Shown here: positions 56,830 through 64,000 of the stretch, piece after piece
Layout of the letters: each line of letters begins with the position of its first letter
Numbering within the stretch: the first letter of the stretch is position 1
Assembly: GCF_020921035.1 (NCBI RefSeq)
Contig: NC_063151.1
Location: 6,510,001 to 6,574,000, forward strand
Length of the DNA stretch: 64,000 nucleotides
Source of the DNA: Rhodamnia argentea
Lineage: Eukaryota > Streptophyta > Magnoliopsida > Myrtales > Myrtaceae
Direction: 5' to 3'
Notes under the pieces: generated by a model
The model's database searches: none
Told to the model about the DNA's origin: nothing
The model's input: only the letters and a program-made list of their open reading frames with translations
Position numbers and translations under genes: made by a program

Positions 56830-59087
56830 CTCCAAGCACCAAATCGCGACCTGCAATTATCAATCAACGCCACAGAGAGAGAGAGAGAGAGAGGAGATTA
56901 TGAGATAATAACGGGGAACGGGAAGGGCAAAACCGGAGAGGAACTCGGAAAATCTCGAATCGGAGCAGGGGAAGCGAAGATCGCCGCAGATTGCCGAATT
57001 TAAAAGGAGCGACTCTCTGCGGGGTACGAAATCTGAACTATGGGCTCTATTTCGGAAAGGGGCCCACGTTGGTGAATCTTGTGATAGGAGGGTGAGACAC
57101 CCGTCTCATTACGCTTCTTCACACCTTCCTCCACTTTTTCTTTTTCTTTTTCTTTTTTTCGTTTTTTTTTTTCCTTTTTTCTTTTTCGAAACACAGAAAT
57201 TACTATAGAAATTTAATGCTTAATTTTTTCAATCAATCCCAGATTATCACTCGAAAGATCAGTTTTCTTGACCTCACCTCACAGCTCCTCTTATCAATTT
57301 TGACCTAAAAAAAGCACAAAAAAAAGTCCTAAACTTATTGCATTGATGTCAATTTAGTCATAGATCATTCAATTGTGACAATTTAATCAGAAATATTTTG
57401 TATTTATACCAATTTAATCTATATGGGAAATTTTGATTGAAAATTATTGACATAGACACCATCCGTTTTACGTTACGTGACCGGCGCTAATATGGACGTT
57501 TTTTTAATTTTTTTTTTTAAGTTAATTTTTTAACTGTTTCTTTCTTTATTTTTGGCCAACGAGGCCGCATTCAATTGTGCCAAATTTAGTCCTAAATCTT
57601 TTGCATTTATGCCAGTTTAGTCTATATGGACAATTTTGACTGAAAATCATTGGCGTAGACACAATCCGATTTACGTCACGTGGCTGGCGCCGATATGGAT
57701 ATTTTTTAATATTTTTTTAAAAAGTTAAATTTGTAACTGTTTCTTTCGTAATTTTGGCCGGCGAGGCCACAATGGCCTATCATGGCCGTAGAGGCTCGCC
57801 AGCCATAACCGCAAAGGCCCTCGCCCAGATTTGGTGAGGGTTGCCAAAATGAAAGCAAAAAAAAAAAAAAGATAAAATTCAATTTGCAAAAAAAAATTAA
57901 AAATATGCACGTCGACGTCGGTCACGCCATGTAGGACGAACGGCTCGGGAGCTGGGCTATGGAGTCGTCATCGTGGTCCATTTCATGTCAACTCTAATTA
58001 ATTATCAAAAGGCCTGCTTTACAAAGAGAACGTCCTTTCCCGAGAACCATTCAACCTTGCGGTTCCCAAGAACAGGCCAACCGCAACCGGCCGCATCGGA
58101 ACGATGCCGTCTAGATAAACAGAGAACCGAGAACGGATAACTTTTTCCTATTTTCCCTTTTTCCAATCTACTATTTAGCATCTGTCCAAAAAAAAAATTC
58201 TAGTATTTAGCATTAAAGATGTCGATTCCGGTGCTGAGGGATAGGGGACAAAAACTGACTATATTTGCCACGAGCGATGTTCGAATCTAGTTTCTAAGAC
58301 CATTATCTCAAGAATAAAGAGCATGCTTTTATTTGCCATTCGACTCGATTCCTATACCTTCCAAGCCATAAAAAAAGAACCTCAGCTGTACAGCTTTCCT
58401 TCATTCAAAGAAAGAAAGTGACTGAACAGTCTTCCATCTTGCTCCGCCTCTGCCTTTTCTTCACCTCGACTCCAAACCTCACATACAAGCTTCCCTTCCG
58501 AATGTGTACGAGTAATTCATAATCTGCTGTGAACATTATGGCGCCGACTCAAAAGGGAGAATCCTCAGCGATGGTCGCGCAATCAGTCCATGTGGCCAGA
58601 TAACTCGGTAATTGTTATTGCGGCCTTTCCGGCCCCGTCGTGACTAGAAAGTTTTGAGAGGTTCGACTCTCTCCTACGAGGGGTTTGGGGAATCACACAA
58701 ATTGCTCGCCAGGACAAGAAGAAAAGAACCAAGAGGGTCATCAGAATATGTCATCCATCCGCTGCTACCCACCAAGCGGCCGCGAGATTACATCGAGAAA
58801 AATGGACCTTCTAGTCACCCCCTGTCAAAAAGCTAGTCATGTATAAATCTGTACTAATCTGAAATCATCGGCAAATGCATGACGCTCGGGTTTTCCTTGC
58901 AAGGTAATCTTTCCGAGTACGAAAAAGTTAGTTTATAAGTGCTCTAGTGACAATAAGAAGCACATACTTCACATGGATATATACATCTACACTTATTCTT
59001 GATCATACTGAGCATGTACTGAAGAAGTATCCGCTATTTCCGATGATGCCGACTCTGATGCCACTAAATGTACAGACGGAAACCAGT
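56830..59087. other. Promoter region of the basic-protein gene and intergenic DNA
   Basis: Starts with the 5' UTR of the basic-protein gene, which has a (GA)n run at 56873-56893. A T/C-rich low-complexity block lies at 57134-57187, then a dispersed-repeat fragment at about 57310-57930. The last part should hold the 3' UTR of the Yippee gene. No other gene was seen. Confidence 0.5.
57310..57930. repeat. Dispersed-repeat fragment with an internal ~203-bp duplication
   Basis: The left edge (AAAAGTCCTAAACTTATTGC...TCAATTTAGTC) matches the left end of the MITE family at 31108 and 18904. Then a block beginning TCTATATGG at 57418 recurs at 57621, with matched phrases TTTTGA(T/C)TGAAAAT(T/C)ATTG, GACAC(C/A)ATCCG and the GGC(C/G)A-CGAGGCC core. 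The right half of the family, with its closing inverted repeat, is absent or unrecognisable, so the copy is truncated and rearranged. Confidence 0.65.
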
Positions 59088-61474
59088 CTACACATCTTCA
59101 CCGTCACTAACATTGGGACATGTGTCAATGTAGAACTCGGAGCAGAAGTCAGATTCATCCACAATACATCCCCTGTTTTACATGGATAGGTCTTGTTCTT
59201 AAGAATGAAGAGCAAAAAATATATACAGAAACAAAGACTTGATGCCAAACAAAGGGATGGTACCTCTCAAGCACGAACTTTCCTTCTTTGTACTTTTGGC
59301 TATTCTCAGTTGCTGCCTCCTGCAAAGAAATGAAATGCCCGGGAAAGCAGATGACCATATAAATAATAACTCTGCCAAAAATGTCTGTTCACTATATTAA
59401 TATTACTATCATTGTATGTGCGGTGCGCCCATACGCATATGTGTGAAGCTATGCCTCTGAAATGCAGTAAGAGATTACACAATCTTAGCTGTACCACTGG
59501 ATATTGTGTCTACTGAAGGTGGGCGGAGAAGAGGACAACATAGTGCTAAGAGCTATCTAGGAGTTTTACCCTGTGCTAGTCCATGCTTGAACCAATGTCA
59601 GATTTCAGGCGATATGCAACCAATTAGTACCAATTTGATGCAATTTCATGGAACTTTATATCTGATATACACCATAGGTACTATCCTCATATTTCATCAG
59701 GAAGGTTCGTCATATGGGTCTTCTTTGCATGACTCCTGACCAACCCATGAGCCTCCTCAGAATTGGTGTGCATGTGTAGAGAGAGAGAGAGAGAGAGAGA
59801 GTATACATATTTCCACCCAACAATTTGGCCACAACAGCAACAGAATATGTCTCCCACAGTGTGCAGTCCTGAAAGCATCAGCCTCTCTTCTAGAGTTCCC
59901 ACTGTGACATTCACCCTACAGCACAAATCAACAGACAAATGGGAAAAATTCACGGCTCATTAGGCAAACATTTTGCAGATGGGAAACAACAAAAGTAATT
60001 GAAATTGCAGCGTCGATAAACACAACCTTCGTGACACTAAAAACTTGGAATGAGGACATCTATTTCCACATTCCCTTCCCCAGAGAAAAAGTGGTCTTCC
60101 TTTTCTCTGGACAAATGAACCTCGGTACTCTTGCATTGACAACCAATGAATACTAAAATTAAGATGTCTTATAAGGTCAGCTAAAAACGAGGACCTATTT
60201 ACAATGGTAGTGAGAACTTAAATGCGACTCTTTTTACACTTTGCATCTTTGGATGAAAACCTTATCATACTTGCGATCATAAGAGACCTAAGAGAAGTCG
60301 CTTTAGAAGTCATTAGGCGATGCAATCTGTGTTGATGAAGAAGGCAATATGCCGTGAGAATCTCCCACATGTAACCTCATTCTTCTCATCCTCGATAAAC
60401 TATGACTTCTACAACTAGATTCTCTTACTAAAATGCTCCAACAAGCATCAGTTGAACCTGTACCATTATCCACTTCCTCTCTCTCGCTACTATACTTAGA
60501 AAACGAGAGGAAGGGAAAAAAAATGAAATAGTGTAAAGACCTAAGACCACATAATGTGTACTGTCATTTGCCTAGATCTCGATTCTCAATTCTCAACCCA
60601 TCTAGGAAGACATCCTAATGCAGAAACTCCCGGAAAAAGTTGGTGAGAATAATTAGAGCTATAGACAAAGTAAAAATTTCGTATATAGAAAGAAACAATC
60701 TCCATAGTACTAGTGAAGCTAACAAATGGACATGATATCACCATCACCCTTGCAAAAAGCAGCAAGAAGATTATTCATCGTCCTAATATCATAACACGAA
60801 AGCGGTACAACAAGATCATAGGGGCAGCAATCAGTTGGCATAAATCTTATAGCCAGCATGCAATCACGCAATCTTGGTCCCGAGGGGTTCTGAAAACCAT
60901 GAACACTTCCATCACCATTAGAAAGAAAAATCCCAAACTGCAACTACAGTTGAGAAGAACTTACGCCTTTTTGAAGAGGTACGCTTTTCCTCGGCGACAA
61001 TGAAACGCCTGAACAAATTACAGAAGAAAAATTATATCAGGGTTCAACATCCTTGAGACAGGACCTCGACATAACACGCTGTTCTACTCAAATCAGTACT
61101 TGTAGTAACAACTATCGCAGGTGATAAAGTTCATTGCTTTCCTTTCAGTTCCCACTTTCAAGAAACAATTCAGCAGTAAAGCAATCCGCCCGAAACTAGT
61201 CTCACCAAAAACAAAGCAACAATACATCAGATGAAACACATCCAGTCCAATTTATCAAAACAAAGCACCCTAAGTTCACCCAGCTGAGGCTCGAAAAAAG
61301 AACCGACTTTTATTCAATCAACAACGCACGGAACAAATCCCGCTTCACTGAGCGAGAAATTAGAGAGAGTAGAGTTACCCGAGAGATGAGATCCTCGGCG
61401 AGGGCCAAGTGGGTCTTGCAGTACTTGCACCTGTAAGATCGCCCTTCTAGCTCCACCAAGTATATCCTCCCCAT
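59088..61474 (-). CDS. Yippee-like zinc-binding protein
   Basis: Five minus-strand exons, 61474-61379, 61008-60965, 59915-59807, 59319-59264 and 59172-59088, give 129 aa, the usual length for plant Yippee proteins. The Yippee fold's two Cys pairs are present: C16-x2-C19 in [15 protein letters not shown] and the second pair in the [15 protein letters not shown] segment. [10 protein letters not shown] follows and the acidic tail is [12 protein letters not shown]. The family is found throughout eukaryotes and folds around one zinc ion; its biochemical role is still poorly defined, though relatives act as cereblon-like or ubiquitin-linked factors. This gene neighbours the basic-protein gene in the same orientation, as I recall for Arabidopsis At5g53930/At5g53940. 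The LFKKAVNVTVG segment replaces the commoner LFNSVVNVTFG. Confidence 0.92.
59778..59801. repeat. (GA)n microsatellite next to a Yippee splice donor
   Basis: About 24 bp of GA on the + strand (TC on the transcript strand) begins right after the GTATAC donor of intron 3 of the Yippee gene, inside the intron. Confidence 0.9.
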
Positions 61475-61901
61475 GGTGGTTTCCACCACCCCTTCTTCAA
61501 CTCCACTCGCTACTCACTCGCTACTCACTCGCCACCACCCGAGTTTTTTTAGCTATCGCACATTGGCGTTGGATAAGAACGAGGAACAAACCCTTCGTCG
61601 TTCGTAACTGGGCTATCTCGAATCTCGGAAACTGGTGCAACCAGCTGCAGACAGCGACGGTCGCGAACCCGCACCGCACGTGAGCTGAACGTGAGAGACG
61701 GTTTTGGGTCTGCAAGGCTAGCGTGGAATCGAACGACCGACCGATTCGGGCCGGGCCTGCTAATAGTGGACAGAATCCGGCCCTTTGGACCATAATTAGC
61801 CCATTCTTTCACATTTGGGCCCAACATGCTGGCCCAAATGGAATTTCGTATGCTTCACTTCCCCTCGAGACTCTTTCTTTTTCGGCATAAGGGCTTTAAA
61901 T

Positions 61902-62304
61902 TAGGGTTAATAACATTAAAAACCTTAAACCATTATATTCGTGTCAAATTTTCCCAAAACTAATTTTTTTGTCACAAAAACTTCTAATCCGATATACTCG
62001 TGCCATATTTATCCCAAACTAATGTACATGTACCATATTTACTCAAAGTAATTTTTACGCTTAAAAAAAATTCCTAAACCAGTAAACACATGCCATTTTT
62101 ACCTCAAAATGATGTACCTATGGCACATATTACCCTAAAAAATCTCAAATTTACCAAAATTTGAGGTTGATGTGACACAAATATATCGGTTTGGTGTTGA
62201 TGCGGTATGGGTGTTCCGGTTTAGGATACTTTATGACACAAAAAATTAGTTTAAAGTAAATATTGTATAAGTCTATCAATTTGAGATTTTGGTGATAATT
62301 AGCC
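61902..62304. mobile_element. ~400-bp MITE-like element
   Basis: The ends read TAGGGTTAATAACA and, inverted, AGGGCTAATTATCACC. They are flanked by CTTTAAAT (61894-61901) and CTTTAAAA (62305-62312), 7 of 8 matching. The inside is AT-rich with repeated phrases of the type 'AAACTAAT.TACATGTACCATATTTAC', also found in inverted form. Its ends resemble those of the segment at 49165-49540. No coding capacity. Confidence 0.5.
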
Positions 62305-62312
62305 CTTTAAAA

Positions 62313-64000
62313 TTATGCATCGCCCGACAATTTCGTTCTATCTCACTTTCGGTTCCTTATCAAGTACGCTGTCAGGTCGTGGGACACTGTACCATGTAAT
62401 AAGCCATGCGTGTACGTATCTAATCCACGATATGATCCCATTTTACTACATGAAAACTGTTATGGCACGAGTCGAGAGGGATTCTAATCCCACACCGCTC
62501 CGATTGAGAGGCAAACTTAGTCATAAATTGATAATGTTATGTGTTTTCCACATGATTGGATACTGCATGATCGCTAATTTTTTTTTAAAAAAAAATTTCG
62601 TGTTTACTAATAAAAATCTAACACACCTAAACATCGGCTTCCGTCATCGGACAGAAGCATCAAACGTCCGGCGAAATTGGACAATCCGAACAAAATAATC
62701 GAACATAAGGACGTCACGCGCTCCACTTCCCCCTTCACTGTCACATGACCACATACACTAATGTTTTCGAGATTGAACAAAGAAGAACTCTTTGTTTTTT
62801 GTCGCTCTACGTCACACTTTTTCAAATCAAATTCATCTGCTTTTCTAATTTTTTATTAATTATATTTTCGTAATTTTTTTAATAAGTCCCGACACGAAAT
62901 CCATCTAAGTTCAACCGACATGACCATCAAAAGATCCGAAAGCATATCTTGGATGAAATGCGAGGATGTCCACCTGATTAAGTACTTCTCTCTGCCGTTG
63001 ACCCAATCGCTAGCTCTGAACAAATGTTGCTTGTCAACACATGATTAGAGATAACAATGTATTTGAAATACTCAAGAAACATGGAGACATTGCCAGTTAA
63101 AAAAAAAACATTTTTCGTGGATCGAAAATGAGAGAAAACGACTTTCCCTTCTCGCTAAAGGAAAACCCTTTCCCTAAACCACTCGTGGAAGATATTTTCA
63201 TATATCGTGAAATTTTAAGTGAACCAAACACTCACTACACAAGCTCAACGCACCGCGATCATTAGATTGGATGGATTTTCACTTTTACGGAGAATCCATC
63301 ATCAAATTAATGAATATCTTGCAGTGGACATATCTAAGTACGTTTTCAAGAAAAGGGCGGTGTCCGGGGTTCTATACTGTCTAGAATCGAGTATAGGAAA
63401 TAGTTTACATTATGTCCAAGAAAAAGTTGGATTCGTTTCTCAAAACTTTATAAGAAAATGGAAGTATTATAACTCGATTAGACAAATTAAATGTATGGAG
63501 ATACGATTAAAGAAAAGGGTGAAAGTACGTAAACGGGAATTGGAGAAGACTTTAAATCTCAGCATAAAAAAGAACAGATTCTTTTTTCTTCTTTTTTTTC
63601 ACTTTCTAGCACTCTGCTCCAATTATTTTTAGAACTATTAAAGAAGAAGAAAAAAGAAGGTAGGCGTCCGCGAAACGAATGTGACTTTAATATTCAATGA
63701 GCTTTAACCGCACTTAGGGAAAGTAAAAGTAAACAAAAGCGGGTCTCCGTCTCCCTAAACTCCAGTCAAAACCGGACCCCGGAAAAGAGAACCGATTCGA
63801 CCGGGTCCAAGACACCTGACAGCCCGACAAGCCGTTACGCAGCCAAGCCGCCCCATCCCTCAGCACCGAGCCACGCCACGTACGCCAAGAAACCAAAAGC
63901 CAAAGCGACTTTTCCCACCCCCCCCGCGGGGCTTTGAGTTACGTCTCATCCTCGCGTGGGGCCGACACGTGTCGTCACATCCCTCAACTGCCCCCCGTGG
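62313..64000. other. Intergenic DNA to the window end
   Basis: No coding frame is convincing; the one at 63219-63632 is Lys/Arg/Phe-rich low-complexity sequence. The last 300 bp become GC-richer, with CACGTGTCG near 63967 and ACGTACG-type words, so a promoter of a gene beyond the window is possible. Confidence 0.4.

Noticed and set aside
58270-58290. GTTCGAATC phrase like a tRNA T-loop
   Set aside because: No acceptor, D or anticodon stems can be built around it.
63219-63632. 137-codon frame near the right end
   Set aside because: Lys/Arg/Phe-rich low-complexity translation with no recognisable domain.

Overview
The window is nuclear DNA from a flowering plant, most likely a woody eudicot. 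The signs are AT-rich intergenic DNA, GT-AG introns, and plant-only families (early nodulin-like phytocyanin, phytosulfokine receptor, PRA1 clade A, B-box zinc finger). Myrtales is a guess from the style of the dispersed repeats and cannot be proved here. No tRNA, rRNA, CRISPR array or LTR element was seen.

Left part (1-23 kb) is gene-poor. It holds an early nodulin-like protein gene (3082-4337, -) and a seven-exon MATE/DTX transporter gene (12904-16012, +). Between and after them lie non-autonomous DNA elements: a 1.39-kb element with long terminal inverted repeats (5327-6713), a 1.09-kb hAT-like element carrying a broken B-box zinc-finger exon (9159-10248), a foldback MITE (16634-16900) and a 574-bp MITE (18904-19477).

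Middle part (23-44 kb) runs on the + strand: an intronless phytosulfokine receptor 2-type LRR receptor kinase (23497-26658), a small basic protein that may be mitoribosomal mL59 (30326-30706, behind a probable 2-kb 5' UTR intron), a MITE of the same family as at 18.9 kb (31108-31709), a mitochondrial LEA-like gene whose frame is broken (32067-32690), and a 20-exon Ste20/MAP4K-type kinase (34344-43858).

Right part (44-64 kb) holds a PRA1 family A gene (-), a PrmA-like ribosomal protein L11 methyltransferase (+), an Arg/Lys/Ser-rich conserved unknown protein (-) and a Yippee zinc protein (-), with more MITE-like repeats between them. From memory, Arabidopsis chromosome 5 carries ENODL1, PSKR2, a PrmA-like gene, an unknown basic protein and a Yippee gene close together, so the order here looks like conserved microsynteny.

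The genes are separately transcribed housekeeping or signalling genes, not a pathway cluster. I found no convincing new multi-gene system. The most notable structures are the captured B-box exon inside the hAT-like element, the 69-bp duplication of a splice acceptor in the methyltransferase gene, the frame-broken LEA-like gene, and the matched MITE families with target-site duplications. Exon borders were placed by hand from GT-AG sites and reading phase and have no transcript support.
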